This document shows, one piece after another, positions 49,287 to 57,757 of a DNA stretch of 64,000 nt. How positions within the stretch are numbered: the first letter of the stretch is position 1; every line of letters starts with the position of its first letter. This DNA comes from Arenibacter sp. ARW7G5Y1 (lineage in GTDB: Bacteria; Bacteroidota; Bacteroidia; Flavobacteriales; Flavobacteriaceae): NCBI RefSeq assembly GCF_003201775.1, contig NZ_QJJZ01000004.1, positions 278,643 to 342,642 of the forward strand. The letters are read 5' to 3'. Both the position numbers and the translations under genes were made by a program. The notes beneath the pieces are model-generated. The model ran no database searches, was not told the origin of the DNA, and saw nothing but the letters and a program-made list of their open reading frames with translations.

Positions 49287-49538
49287 ATGGCAAATCATAA
49301 GTCAGCATTAAAGAGGATTAGAAGGAACGAAGCGGTAAGATTACGTAATAGGTACCAGCACAAAACAACCCGTAACGCTATCAGAAGATTGCGTACCGAG
49401 GAGGATAAGAAAGCTGCTGAAACCTTGTTGCCAAGTGTTGTAAGTATGATCGATAGATTGGCCAAGCGCAATATTATCCATTCCAACAAAGCTGCAAACT
49501 TAAAGAGCAAGTTGACGAAACAAGTAGCTGCCCTATAG
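49287..49538 (+). CDS. rpsT: 30S ribosomal protein S20
   Basis: The 83-residue basic protein matches S20 in full: [31 protein letters not shown], and [24 protein letters not shown] with the C-terminal K-S-K-L. S20 binds 16S rRNA early in 30S assembly. It follows the tRNA-Glu pair by 51 bp and ends in its own terminator. Confidence 0.96.
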   Translation: MANHKSALKRIRRNEAVRLRNRYQHKTTRNAIRRLRTEEDKKAAETLLPSVVSMIDRLAKRNIIHSNKAANLKSKLTKQVAAL

Positions 49539-49558
49539 GTTTTATAATATATTATAAG

Positions 49559-49589
49559 GAACGCCCTTCGTAAGAATGGGCGTTTTTTT
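49559..49589 (+). terminator. intrinsic terminator after rpsT
   Basis: A stem AACGCCC/GGGCGTT with an 11-nt loop and T7 lies about 20 bp after the rpsT stop. Confidence 0.85.
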
Positions 49590-50677
49590 GTTTTTATTAT
49601 CCACCGTATTTCCGTGTTGTCAAAAGTGTTCTGGGATCAAGTACAATTTCTGGGTATTTGGATATTTATGCAAATAATTGAGTTAACCTAAACAGGAAGA
49701 ATTCTGTATTTCTAACGCCTCTGAATTGCGCCCTGAATGCCTTGATTTTGGATCATGACCAATTGTTGTGTTTATCAAAAAAATACGATTAATTTGATCA
49801 GTCGTGTTTTATTGCTCAATAGTTTTAATTAATAGGAGTAATTTAGTAAAACCAATGATTAAATTATTCTTTCATTTTACTCAAGTGGTTTTTATTGTTT
49901 TATAATGGTTTTCGTGAATCTTCGATTTCTTTGCTTGTCCAATGAAACCGACGCAGGAGGTTCACGAATACATAATTAGGAAAATAACCAGCCATGAGCT
50001 AAACAAACCTGCCTTCCGGCAGGCAGGAGAAAAGACCCTTCTTCGCTAGGTGGTCCCTAAAATCTCTGGATTATAAGGACCGATGCCATAGCCTAAATTA
50101 TTTCCAAGGCTTCAATAATTCTTAACGGCCATGCCATCTCCACGACGGAAGAAGAACGACCAAACCATAGACCTTGAGGGCAATGCCCAAAGGTTTTTAA
50201 TAACGGAAATGACTTATCCCCACATGAAGGTTGACGCAACGTAAGGACCGGCCTATTTTCAATTTCGTCTTAAATCAAGTGGTTTTCACATTGGAAGGTG
50301 GAAGGCGTCCATAGAGCATTTCACCCAAGTGAAAGCGGCCTGGACGCCGGGGCTGTGGAAAGTGCGTAGATTTAAAGAAATTTAAAATCAGCCTAGCGTT
50401 TTTTGGTTCGTTTTTTGGGCGATGCAAAAAATGAACAGGACACAAACTTGAAATGGTAAATTATATTTTTTTGTAATTCACACACGACTTTTGGGATTGA
50501 TCCGTGTTCTGAATAGGAAAAATTAAAGAGGCATCGTTTTGGGTTAAGATATTTAAGGAAATTATCAAGATATCATAAGGTTGAAGATATGCTTCTAAAA
50601 ACCGTAGGTAATCCAATCAAATCATATTATATTCGGATTTCATTTTTTTTTAACCCAAATAAATTGAAATAGAAAAC
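49590..50677. other. 1.1-kb region without a convincing gene; palindromes and possible gene remnant
   Basis: The middle part (about 49,990-50,420) appears richer in G and C than its surroundings. It contains the inverted pair TTCGTGAA (49911) / TTCACGAA (49961), a hairpin CCTGCC-TTCC-GGCAGG at 50009-50024 like the palindromes at 20575, and several short open frames in different directions (for example a 37-codon frame from the ATG at 50131). None shows a family signal. A decayed mobile element or an unrecognised structured RNA would both fit. Confidence 0.4.
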
Positions 50678-52096
50678 ATGGGAAAACTACGCTTTGTACA
50701 AAAACTGGGGTTTGTTTTATTTGTAATTCTTATAGGTTGTAAGTCGCAACAGGAAAATGTGCCCCATACCCACACCCACGTATCTGATCATTCCCATAGC
50801 CACTATCCGGAACAAGATTCCATTATGGCCCATAAATTAATGTTTCCTTCCCAAGTACCGGACAGGGTAATTGCCAATTTAACGGCAGATCCGGCACATA
50901 GTATGGCTGTGAATTGGAGAACGGATCAACAAGTGGAAACCGGATACGTAGAAATTGCCTTGGCTACCGATGGACCGGAGTTTTTGCTGAAGGATGTAAG
51001 AAGGGTGGAGGCGAAAAGTGAAATTTTTCAAAATCAGAATAGAAAGGAGCCTCTTGTAAAGGCGGTATACCATTCTGTGATAGTAAACGATCTGCAGCCA
51101 AAAACCACCTATGTCTATAGGGTGGGCAATGGAAAGGAAGGCAATGATGGTTGGAGTGAATGGTTTCAATATACGACGGCGAGTGCTACTTCCGGAGACC
51201 CTTTTAGCTTTATATATTTTGGGGATGCACAAAACAATGTGAAATCGCTTTGGTCCAGGGTAATACGTAATTCTTACCGAAAATTTCCAGCAGTGAATTT
51301 TATGTTGCACGCTGGAGATCTAATAAATGACAGGGATGCCAATCTGGAATGGGGCGAATGGTTTTATGCAGGTAGCTTTATTCATGCTACGGTGCCAAGT
51401 GTTATGACGCCTGGTAATCATGAGTACAGGGATGGAGTATTGACCCCTTTATGGAAACCACAATTCACTTTGCCAGAAAATGGACCAATTGAGGAATTAA
51501 AAGAAACCTGTTTTGCAATTGATTATCAAGACATGAAATTGATTTCTATCGATAGCGAAGGTTATGATGAAAGTTTGGAAGCCCGTTCGGCACAGATAAA
51601 ATGGCTAGATTCCGTATTGCAATCAAATACTAAAAAATGGATAACCATTTTTACGCATTATCCTGTTTATTCTACCAAAGAAGGGCGAGACAATTGGGAG
51701 CTGAGGGAAGGTATAAAACCTTTGATAGATAAATATGGGGTAGATTTAGTGCTTCAAGGGCATGATCATACATACGCAAGAGGCTATCCTGACAACGAAG
51801 GTAAGGGCTTGACACTTCTGGACGATGCCGGTACTGTTTATGCAGTTTCTATAAGTGGCCCTAAAATGTATGAATCCGCGGACCAGGATTGGATGGTGCG
51901 AAGAGGGGAATACACCCAATTGTTTCAAATAATTACCGTTACCAAAGATACCATTAAATATGAGGCATACACGCCCATAGGCAACTTGTATGATGCCTTC
52001 GACCTTATTAAAAAGGACGGCAAAAAGCAGCTTGTCAATAGAGTGCCGGATAGTCCCATCCGATTAAAAAAGGACTTTGTGGGGGAAGATAAATAG
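50678..52096 (+). CDS. purple acid phosphatase-like metallophosphoesterase lipoprotein
   Basis: The 472-residue protein has a lipoprotein signal (ILIGC, Cys21), followed directly by a histidine-rich stretch at 30-43 (HTHTHVSDHSHSHY), probably metal-binding. A fibronectin-like N-terminal domain of purple acid phosphatases follows (about 60-165), then the phosphoesterase domain with YFGDAQNN, HAGDLINDRD, GNHEY, THYPVY and GHDHTYAR, which carry the dimetal ligands. It should release phosphate from organic esters at the cell surface. Phosphate scavenging is the likely role, but no Pho-box was searched for. The gene stands alone after the long empty region. Confidence 0.9.
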   Translation: MGKLRFVQKLGFVLFVILIGCKSQQENVPHTHTHVSDHSHSHYPEQDSIMAHKLMFPSQVPDRVIANLTADPAHSMAVNWRTDQQVETGYVEIALATDGPEFLLKDVRRVEAKSEIFQNQNRKEPLVKAVYHSVIVNDLQPKTTYVYRVGNGKEGNDGWSEWFQYTTASATSGDPFSFIYFGDAQNNVKSLWSRVIRNSYRKFPAVNFMLHAGDLINDRDANLEWGEWFYAGSFIHATVPSVMTPGNHEYRDGVLTPLWKPQFTLPENGPIEELKETCFAIDYQDMKLISIDSEGYDESLEARSAQIKWLDSVLQSNTKKWITIFTHYPVYSTKEGRDNWELREGIKPLIDKYGVDLVLQGHDHTYARGYPDNEGKGLTLLDDAGTVYAVSISGPKMYESADQDWMVRRGEYTQLFQIITVTKDTIKYEAYTPIGNLYDAFDLIKKDGKKQLVNRVPDSPIRLKKDFVGEDK

Positions 52097-52182
52097 AAAA
52101 TTCTGTTTTCGTTGATATTCAATTGGGTGGCAATAAATGGTCTTTTTATTGATGTTGACCATAATTTAATGGTCAATTAATT

Positions 52183-53025
52183 TTATCGCTGTCTACGATA
52201 ATCTGTCGGAGTAACACCTTTAATTTCTTTAAATTTCCTGTTGAAGTTGGCTATGGTTCTAAATCCGCATTGTTCCGATATCAGGGATATTGAAAGGTCA
52301 GGATTGCTATTGATGAGTTTACAGGCATTTTCAATTCGTATTTCAATCAAAAATTGAAAGAATGTTTTGTTGGTCCGTTTTTTAAAATACCTACAAAAGG
52401 AATTCTTGTTCATATGGGCCCTGTCCGCAATTTCTTCCAAAGTAATGGGCTCGTAAAATTTTTCCATGGCATATTCAAATACATTGTTCATGCGTTTTCC
52501 CTCGTTGTCCGAATATTTTTTTTTGTAGACAAAGGAAGATAAGGGTGTAGTTTCTGCTGTACTGATCAAACTTATTATCTTAAAAAGTGTAGCTACCCTT
52601 TCTATCTTATTTTGATGCCTTAGTTTATTAAATTGATTTGTGATTTTATGTTTCTTGCTAAGCACCTTTAATCCATATTCCGAGTCCTTAAAGAATGCTT
52701 TGGTTTCAGCCATATCCGTTAACTCAAAAAAATGCTTTCCAAAGGCGTCCTTTTTAAAAAATAGGGAGCACATGATAGATTCGTCACTTTTGTGGGAATC
52801 ACTTTTAAAGACATGGGGAATATATCCTCCAATTACCAATATGTCGTTTTCCTTGTATTCGTTTATGGTGTCTGCAACAATAAAAGATCCTGACCCTTTA
52901 ATGATGAGGCTTATTTGTATTTCCTGATGTTGGTGAAGTTGGCCATAAAAAACCCTTTCCCGATCTTCCTGGTAGATGAGCGCTTCGTTTTTAGGCTTGG
53001 GTATTTTAAAGGGTAGTACTTTCAA
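52183..53025 (-). CDS. AraC-family transcriptional regulator with cupin sensor domain
   Basis: The 280-residue protein starts at TTG (53025); a stop codon lies two codons upstream, and there is no in-frame ATG near the start, so the TTG is required. Residues about 30-110 form a cupin-type sensor domain (FYGQLHQHQEIQISLIIKG, ENDILVIGGYIPHVF). The C-terminal AraC HTH (about 180-278) has ITLEEIADRAHMNKNSFCRYFKKRTNKTFFQFLIEIRIENAC split over two HTH motifs, and ends GFRTIANFNRKFKEIKGVTPTDYRR. It may control the neighbouring phosphatase or a sugar locus elsewhere; the target is not visible. Confidence 0.88.
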   Translation of the reverse strand: MKVLPFKIPKPKNEALIYQEDRERVFYGQLHQHQEIQISLIIKGSGSFIVADTINEYKENDILVIGGYIPHVFKSDSHKSDESIMCSLFFKKDAFGKHFFELTDMAETKAFFKDSEYGLKVLSKKHKITNQFNKLRHQNKIERVATLFKIISLISTAETTPLSSFVYKKKYSDNEGKRMNNVFEYAMEKFYEPITLEEIADRAHMNKNSFCRYFKKRTNKTFFQFLIEIRIENACKLINSNPDLSISLISEQCGFRTIANFNRKFKEIKGVTPTDYRRQR

Positions 53026-53140
53026 TACTTATTTTGTGCAAAAATTATTTAAAAATACAATATTATACGGTATTTGGGGTAATATAGTTTAATAATTGGC
53101 ACTTCTGAAAATATTTTGAGTGGACCAGTTTTTGTGTAAA

Positions 53141-53192
53141 AGAACCACGCCTTAAGAGACGTGGTTTCTTGCTTGTAGTGACCTCGACAGGA
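53141..53192. repeat. 52-bp direct repeat, copy 1 (tRNA-Arg 3' end plus terminator)
   Basis: This 52-bp unit recurs exactly 168 bp to the right at 53309. Read on the minus strand it consists of CCTGTCGAGGTCA, the last 13 nt of tRNA-Arg(ACG), then a short spacer and an AACCACG/CGTGGTT terminator hairpin. It lies in the 619-bp gap between the AraC and HTH genes (53026-53644), which has no gene of its own. Confidence 0.75.
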
Positions 53193-53308
53193 GTACCTGC
53201 GGTTTTCCTTTGTGCCCCGTTTTGCAAATAAGAAACCCCGCAGCTAACGCTGCTGGTTCTATGTTTACTTCAAAACCTCAAACTGTGTTTGGCTTTTTCC
53301 GTAAAAAA

Positions 53309-53363
53309 AGAACCACGCCTTAAGAGACGTGGTTTCTTGCTTGTAGTGACCTCGACAGGATTC
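53309..53363. repeat. 52-bp direct repeat, copy 2, with 20-nt tRNA-Arg 3' end (att-like)
   Basis: The unit is identical to the copy at 53141, and its tRNA part is longer: TAGTGACCTCGACAGGATTC (53344-53363) is identical to 54297-54316 at the 3' end of tRNA-Arg. Its orientation and position downstream of the tRNA are what an attachment site left by integration into the tRNA 3' end would show. Confidence 0.7.
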
Positions 53364-53589
53364 GGAATTTGTATTTAAAATTATATTTTTAGTATATAAA
53401 TATATTATGAATATGTGTTTTGTGTAATTTTTTGTTGTACTATAGCTGATTAAGAATAGATAATGTTGTGCAAATACCGAGCAGATATATATCTAAATTT
53501 TGATATCTAATTTGTATGACATTTTTTTATATATAAATATGGTTATTATTTTATGATCATTAATTGTAATGGATATGTAATTTCTAAAA

Positions 53590-53632
53590 GCAAAAAAAAC
53601 TTGAATAAACTTTATTCAGGTTTTTTTGTTTT
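53590..53632 (-). terminator. intrinsic terminator of the HTH gene
   Basis: The hairpin TGAATAAA/TTTATTCA with long A and T arms follows the HTH stop codon in the leftward direction. Confidence 0.8.
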
Positions 53633-53644
53633 TTTAATTCCGAA

Positions 53645-54094
53645 CTAAAAATCATCTGGATTATCATAGGTCAATCCCAAGTGGTTCATAATCAAATTTA
53701 CTTTATCTTCAATCCTATCAAGTTGAGTCATCGCGATCTCTACTTGATCGGGCAGACCAATAAATTTTGTAATGGACGCGACGGATATATTGTGATTGTT
53801 TGGAAGATTCAAAGCTTCTTTTTGCGCTTGAATTTCCCCGTCAGTTAACAGAACAGGAAGTTCATTGTGCTTCAAAAACTTGTAGTTTACATTAGGATAC
53901 ACCTTTATAATGTCCTCAATCATTTTATCCGACAAATAGTTTATGCCATTTTTGATATGGAAAATAGCTCCATGGCTTACGCCAACTTTTTTGGATAGGT
54001 AGTTGGGTGTTATACCTAAAGCGTTTAATAAATCTACCATTTTCCTGGAATCTTTAACTGTGTCCTTGGACTCGGCCTTCTGTTTTTTCTTCAT
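53645..54094 (-). CDS. phage-repressor-like HTH protein
   Basis: The 149-residue protein begins with a basic stretch (KKKQKAESKDTVKD) and a Cro/C1-type helix-turn-helix (MVDLLNALGITPNYLSKKVGVSHGAIFHIKNG, residues about 19-50, split here by helix boundaries). A short linker and a C-terminal coiled coil (DQVEIAMTQLDRIEDKVNLIMNHLG) follow, suitable for dimerisation. It lies between 20-bp direct repeats and next to tRNA-Arg, so it probably belongs to an integrated element of which little is left. No integrase is present. Confidence 0.75.
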   Translation of the reverse strand: MKKKQKAESKDTVKDSRKMVDLLNALGITPNYLSKKVGVSHGAIFHIKNGINYLSDKMIEDIIKVYPNVNYKFLKHNELPVLLTDGEIQAQKEALNLPNNHNISVASITKFIGLPDQVEIAMTQLDRIEDKVNLIMNHLGLTYDNPDDF

Positions 54095-54258
54095 AATTGC
54101 GAAATGTTAAGTTAATACAATGTTAGAATATAAGTACAAATATAGTATAAAATTTATAACAATATAAAACAATAATGAATATAATTATTTTATATGCAAA
54201 TAGTATCTGTAAATAATAATTGCTGTGCAAATACCGGGCAGATTTTAAGTATAAGCAT

Positions 54259-54287
54259 AAAAAAACCCCTATTTTACTAGGGGTTTC
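54259..54287 (-). terminator. terminator of tRNA-Arg
   Basis: Read leftward, AAACCCC/GGGGTTT with a 10-nt loop and a T run follows the tRNA 3' end by 13 nt. Confidence 0.8.
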
Positions 54288-54299
54288 AGTGGAAGTTAG

Positions 54300-54373
54300 T
54301 GACCTCGACAGGATTCAAACCTGTAACCTTCTGAGCCGTAATCAGATGCGCTATTCAGTTGCGCCACGAGGCC
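54300..54373 (-). tRNA. tRNA-Arg (anticodon ACG)
   Basis: A 74-nt cloverleaf on the minus strand: acceptor GGCCTCG pairs with CGAGGTC (one G-T), anticodon stem TCTGA/TCAGA with loop TTACGGC (anticodon ACG), T arm ACAGG TTTGAAT CCTGT, discriminator A, no encoded CCA. The 3' end is repeated at 53344 and 53176. Confidence 0.96.
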
Positions 54374-54458
54374 ATTATAAAAGTTCATTTTTCCCGTTTA
54401 ACGGGCTGCAAATATATTTCTTTTTAAATTTACCACAAAATTACAGCAACCAAAATAA

Positions 54459-54971
54459 ATGGATTTAAAGAAATATGTTCGGGATATCCCGGATTTCCCG
54501 GAAAAAGGAATCTCCTTTAAGGATATTACGCCCTTATTGCAGGACGCTAAGGCCTTGGCGAGCGCAGCCGATGCCCTGTTTGAATTGATCAAAAATAAAA
54601 AGGTGGATAAAGTGGTGGGCATGGAGAGTCGTGGATTTTTCTTTGCACCCTTGTTGGCGACCCGTCTCAAAGCAGGTTTTGTTCCAGTGAGAAAACGTGG
54701 GAAACTACCGCATCAAATAATTAGTGAGCCCTATGCATTGGAATATGGAACGGATGTATTGGAAATTCACGTAGATAGTATAGTGAAGGGTGAGAAAGTT
54801 CTTGTTCACGATGATGTCCTGGCTACTGGAGGTACAGCGAAAGCTGTTTGTAAACTGGTAGAAAAGTTGGGAGGGGAAGTAGTGCAGTGCAACTTTTTAC
54901 TGGAACTAAAATTTTTAAAGGGGAGGGACAGGTTATCCGGTTATCCTGTTGAGTCCCTTATACAGTATTAA
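54459..54971 (+). CDS. apt: adenine phosphoribosyltransferase
   Basis: The 170-residue protein has the type I PRTase core: FPEKGISFKDITPLL near the N-terminus, GMESRGFFFAPLLA for substrate binding, RKRGKLPHQ in the flexible loop, and the PRPP motif VLVHDDVLATGGTAKA near residue 118. It salvages adenine to AMP with PRPP. The length is typical. Its stop codon overlaps the stop of a small gene on the other strand (54968). Confidence 0.95.
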   Translation: MDLKKYVRDIPDFPEKGISFKDITPLLQDAKALASAADALFELIKNKKVDKVVGMESRGFFFAPLLATRLKAGFVPVRKRGKLPHQIISEPYALEYGTDVLEIHVDSIVKGEKVLVHDDVLATGGTAKAVCKLVEKLGGEVVQCNFLLELKFLKGRDRLSGYPVESLIQY

Positions 54972-55120
54972 TCCAGGGCATTGGTGGTTACTAAGTAGCG
55001 CCAACCTATAATTGCCATTTGAATTTTTGTGGCCTTGGAAAGGTCCAGCTGTTTTTTTGAGTAGGATGGTAGAACCAACTTGTTCATTTTTGCCAAAAGT
55101 TTAAAGAAAGCCTTTTTCAT
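54968..55120 (-). CDS. small conserved flavobacterial protein (50 residues)
   Basis: An ATG at 55120 opens a 50-residue frame that ends four bases inside the apt stop. The protein is basic and ordered in appearance: MKKAFFKLLAKMNKLVLPSY, then SKKQLDLSKATKIQMAIIGW and RYLVTTNALD. I recall close relatives of the same length in many flavobacteria (sometimes labelled SsrA-binding protein, a label I would not trust). Its strand has no competing gene, and the apt-ndk gap is otherwise unexplained. No function is known. Confidence 0.72.
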   Translation of the reverse strand: MKKAFFKLLAKMNKLVLPSYSKKQLDLSKATKIQMAIIGWRYLVTTNALD

Positions 55121-55299
55121 CCCTTACAATTGTTTTTGGATTGGATCCCAAAGTTAGTCGCCAATGCTAAAATTGTTACAAATATAGGAACTTAGTAGGA
55201 ATAAGGATGCTTGGTTGTAATCTGATGATTAAAATGTACGGTGAAATGTGGTGCTTCCCCTATAAAGTGTGTTGTAGGCCATAAGATGTTCCTCAAATA

Positions 55300-55329
55300 T
55301 TGTGGGTTTTAGAATAAAACGTATTTTTG
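55300..55329 (+). promoter_or_regulatory. promoter of ndk
   Basis: TTG (55300-55302), 19 nt and TATTTTTG (55322-55329) match the Bacteroidetes consensus. It settles the ndk start, because a GTG at 55302 lies within this promoter. Confidence 0.8.
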
Positions 55330-55346
55330 CGCAAAATTTTAGAGTA

Positions 55347-55766
55347 ATGAGCACAAATAGAACTTTTACCATGATTAAGCCCGATGCCGTAGAGAATGGA
55401 CATATCGGTGGAATTTTGGACAAAATAACTTCGGCCGGATTCAAGATCGTGGCAATGAAATATACGCAATTGAGCAGAAGGGATGCACAAGCGTTTTACG
55501 CAATACATAAGGAACGTCCCTTTTTCGGGGAATTGGTAGAGTTTATGACCAGAGGGCCTATTGTATCGGCTATTCTGGAAAAGGATAATGCCGTTGAAGA
55601 TTTTCGCGCCTTGATCGGGGCAACAAACCCGGCCGATGCGGCAGAAGGAACTATCCGTAAATTGTTTGCTACCTCCATAGCAGAAAATGCGGTTCACGGT
55701 TCCGATAGTGATGAAAATGCAGCAATAGAAAGTGCTTTTCATTTTGCTGGCAGGGAAATATTCTAG
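55347..55766 (+). CDS. ndk: nucleoside diphosphate kinase
   Basis: The start is the ATG at 55347 (139 residues), 18 nt after the -7 box. The family length and the N-terminus ([18 protein letters not shown]) agree. The catalytic histidine is in [16 protein letters not shown], and [15 protein letters not shown] and [14 protein letters not shown] complete the active site. It balances nucleoside triphosphates using ATP. A strong terminator follows. Confidence 0.96.
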   Translation: MSTNRTFTMIKPDAVENGHIGGILDKITSAGFKIVAMKYTQLSRRDAQAFYAIHKERPFFGELVEFMTRGPIVSAILEKDNAVEDFRALIGATNPADAAEGTIRKLFATSIAENAVHGSDSDENAAIESAFHFAGREIF

Positions 55767-55786
55767 GACTATATAGTTTATAGAAT

Positions 55787-55817
55787 TAAAAACCACGCCT
55801 TGGGCGTGGTTTTTTTA
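55787..55817. terminator. bidirectional intrinsic terminator
   Basis: The hairpin AACCACGCC/GGGCGTGGTT with A and T arms lies between ndk and the converging DUF721 gene. Confidence 0.85.
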
Positions 55818-55836
55818 ATTAGGTTGTTTTGTAGGT

Positions 55837-56133
55837 TTATCTAAGAACAATTTTGGTGATAAGTTCCTTTCCCAATTCTTCGTTCAATAGCTTGATGATT
55901 TTGGACTTGCCCAAGCTTAGTTCCTCTCTAAGTACGGATGATGAAAGTGATACAAAAAGGGTGTCGTTCCGTAATTCAATGGCGGTGGTATAGTTGTTGA
56001 CGCCGTTGCCCATTAGATTTGTCCAGGCTTCCCTTGCGTTAACCCGGTCCATTCCTTTTTGCAGCCTGTTTTCGGAAATAAATTCCTTTAAGGCTTCCCC
56101 TAATCGAAGGTTGTCATTTTTTCTTTTGGCCAT
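55837..56133 (-). CDS. DUF721 family protein
   Basis: The 98-residue protein has the DUF721 (DciA-like) pattern: KEFISENRLQKGMDRVNAREAW, then the conserved beta strand LFVSLSSSVLREELSLGKSKIIKLLNEEL across 70-95 (cut here by structure). DUF721 proteins are linked to RNA or replicative helicase loading (DciA) in other bacteria. It is the last gene of a recF-lipoprotein-DUF721 run, which supports a role in DNA metabolism. Confidence 0.84.
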   Translation of the reverse strand: MAKRKNDNLRLGEALKEFISENRLQKGMDRVNAREAWTNLMGNGVNNYTTAIELRNDTLFVSLSSSVLREELSLGKSKIIKLLNEELGKELITKIVLR

Positions 56134-56135
56134 TA

Positions 56136-56552
56136 TTATTCGAGATTAATGGGTTCAAATTTCTTGTAGTGGTATTTAATATTTTCCTCACCTATAACAG
56201 TAAAGGCATTTTCCGAGAGACTTACAATTTTTTCATGCCACTCGCTTAGTTCTGTTTTGTAATTTAAGGTGAAAACTCCTTCGTTTTCGTAAATGGTAAA
56301 CATTTCGGCATCATTCGAAGTAACATAGGTGCCATTAAAATTTGGCTGTACCTTTTTCCTGAACCCAGCTTGATCCTTCACTTCTATATAATCTATACTG
56401 GTATTTACGGGATATTCCTTCTTGGAGCCATCGGGAAAAGTAACTTTTTCAATTTCCCAGTAGCCGTTCAAATAGGGCAAATCCAATTTATCCACTTTAT
56501 TTTGACAGCCAACCAGGGCTGCTAAGGCAACTATAATATAAGCATATCGCAT
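56136..56552 (-). CDS. small lipocalin-like lipoprotein
   Basis: The ATG at 56552 gives 138 residues with a lipoprotein signal (ALAALVGC, Cys16). An in-frame extension upstream runs through recF and is not credible. The mature part is beta-rich (LNGYWEIEKVTFPDGSKKEY, GTYVTSNDAEMFTIYEN, ITVIGEENIKYHYKK-like strands), as in flavobacterial lipocalin-like lipoproteins. It starts 1 bp after the recF stop and is followed 2 bp after its end by the DUF721 gene, so all three are one operon. Confidence 0.8.
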   Translation of the reverse strand: MRYAYIIVALAALVGCQNKVDKLDLPYLNGYWEIEKVTFPDGSKKEYPVNTSIDYIEVKDQAGFRKKVQPNFNGTYVTSNDAEMFTIYENEGVFTLNYKTELSEWHEKIVSLSENAFTVIGEENIKYHYKKFEPINLE

Positions 56553-56553
56553 A

Positions 56554-57633
56554 TTACAACTTAAATATTTTATAGGATTGATGTATTTTTTTAACAACTT
56601 CTTCCGTTCTATCGGCATGGGTGTCACTGAGAAATATTTGTCCAAAATTTTCTTCATCCACCAAATTGATGATATGTGCCACCCGATTTTCATCCAATTT
56701 GTCAAAAATATCATCTAAAAGTAACAAGGGGGTTGTTCCGGCCTGTTTTTTTATAAAGTAAAATTGGGCCAACTTTAAGGCTATCAGGAACGATTTCTGT
56801 TGTCCCTGGCTACCAAATTTTTTAATGGGGTGACCGTCTATTTCAAAGTTAAGGTCATCTTTATGCGTACCTACACTTGTATATTGGAGCGCTTTATCCT
56901 TTTCTAGATTCCGATCCAATAAAGTTAAGAGATCGTTGTCCAATAATTTACTGTCATATGTTAAATTTACGGGCTCTTTACCTCCCGAAATAGCAAGATA
57001 CTGTTCCTTGAATATGGGAATGAATTCTTCCAGGAATTGGGCCCTTTTTTGGAATATGGTACTTCCGTAGTCCTGAAGTTGTTCATTATATATGGTCAAG
57101 GTAGTTTTGTCAAATGTCTGGTTAACGGCAAAATACTTTAGAAGGGAATTTCTTTGACTAAGGGTTTTGTTGTATTTGATAAGGTTTTGCAGGTATTCCT
57201 TATCGGATTGGGAAATTACACCATCCATAAACTTTCTTCTGGTTTCACTGCCTTCAATGATCAGGTCGCGGTCTGCTGGTGAAATAATGACCAAAGGTAG
57301 AAAGCCTATATGGTCCGAGAATTTATCGTAGGCCTTACCATTGCGTTTGATGATTTTTTTCATCCCCTTTTTTAGGCTACAGAGTATCCTTTCCTCCCGG
57401 TCATTTTTTTGAAACTCACCATCTATTACGAAAAAATCCTCTTCGTGCTTTATATTTTGGGTAGCAACAGGGTTAAAGTAACTTTTTCCAAAGGAAAGAT
57501 GGTAAATGGCGTCCAAAACATTGGTTTTGCCTACCCCATTATGGCCCACTAAACAATTTATTTTGGCATCGAATTCAAAATTTTCGGAAGCAAAGTTCTT
57601 GTAATTAATAAGTGATAATTTCTTTAGAAACAT
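56554..57633 (-). CDS. recF: DNA recombination and repair protein RecF
   Basis: The 359-residue SMC-like ATPase has the Walker A motif GHNGVGKT at 30-37, FGKSYF just after it, [21 protein letters not shown] with the family-specific arginines, and the Walker B/D-loop [15 protein letters not shown] near residue 310. RecF loads RecA at gaps with RecO and RecR. The N-terminal sequence [14 protein letters not shown] is typical. It heads the operon with the lipoprotein and DUF721 genes and is divergent from the TPR gene at 57758. Confidence 0.95.
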   Translation of the reverse strand: MFLKKLSLINYKNFASENFEFDAKINCLVGHNGVGKTNVLDAIYHLSFGKSYFNPVATQNIKHEEDFFVIDGEFQKNDREERILCSLKKGMKKIIKRNGKAYDKFSDHIGFLPLVIISPADRDLIIEGSETRRKFMDGVISQSDKEYLQNLIKYNKTLSQRNSLLKYFAVNQTFDKTTLTIYNEQLQDYGSTIFQKRAQFLEEFIPIFKEQYLAISGGKEPVNLTYDSKLLDNDLLTLLDRNLEKDKALQYTSVGTHKDDLNFEIDGHPIKKFGSQGQQKSFLIALKLAQFYFIKKQAGTTPLLLLDDIFDKLDENRVAHIINLVDEENFGQIFLSDTHADRTEEVVKKIHQSYKIFKL

Positions 57634-57757
57634 TCTGGCTTGTAAAATATTTGTTTTTAATCCTCCCTGAAACTATAAAATATCCAAAAATAACGAATAA
57701 ATACCCGTTCGGTTTTGGATAAAAACTTTATTTTTGCGCGATTAATAAGATACAAAA

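Larger units (their letters stand above)
53467..54243. repeat. 20-bp direct repeats flanking the HTH gene
   Basis: TGTGCAAATACCGAGCAGAT at 53467-53486 and TGTGCAAATACCGGGCAGAT at 54224-54243 differ at one base and have the same orientation. They bracket the HTH gene and lie just inside the two tRNA-derived repeats. Binding sites for the HTH protein or for a lost recombinase would fit. Confidence 0.65.

Noticed and set aside
50131..50244. 37-codon frame in the long intergenic region
   Set aside because: It is short, has no family signal, and other frames in the same stretch are equally open, so I mention it only in the region entry.
53141..53363. Possible CRISPR-like array
   Set aside because: There are only two 52-bp repeats with one spacer; they are tRNA/terminator fragments, and there are no cas genes.
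54220..54468. 82-codon frame on the plus strand over tRNA-Arg
   Set aside because: It reads through the antisense of a clear tRNA gene and into the start of apt.
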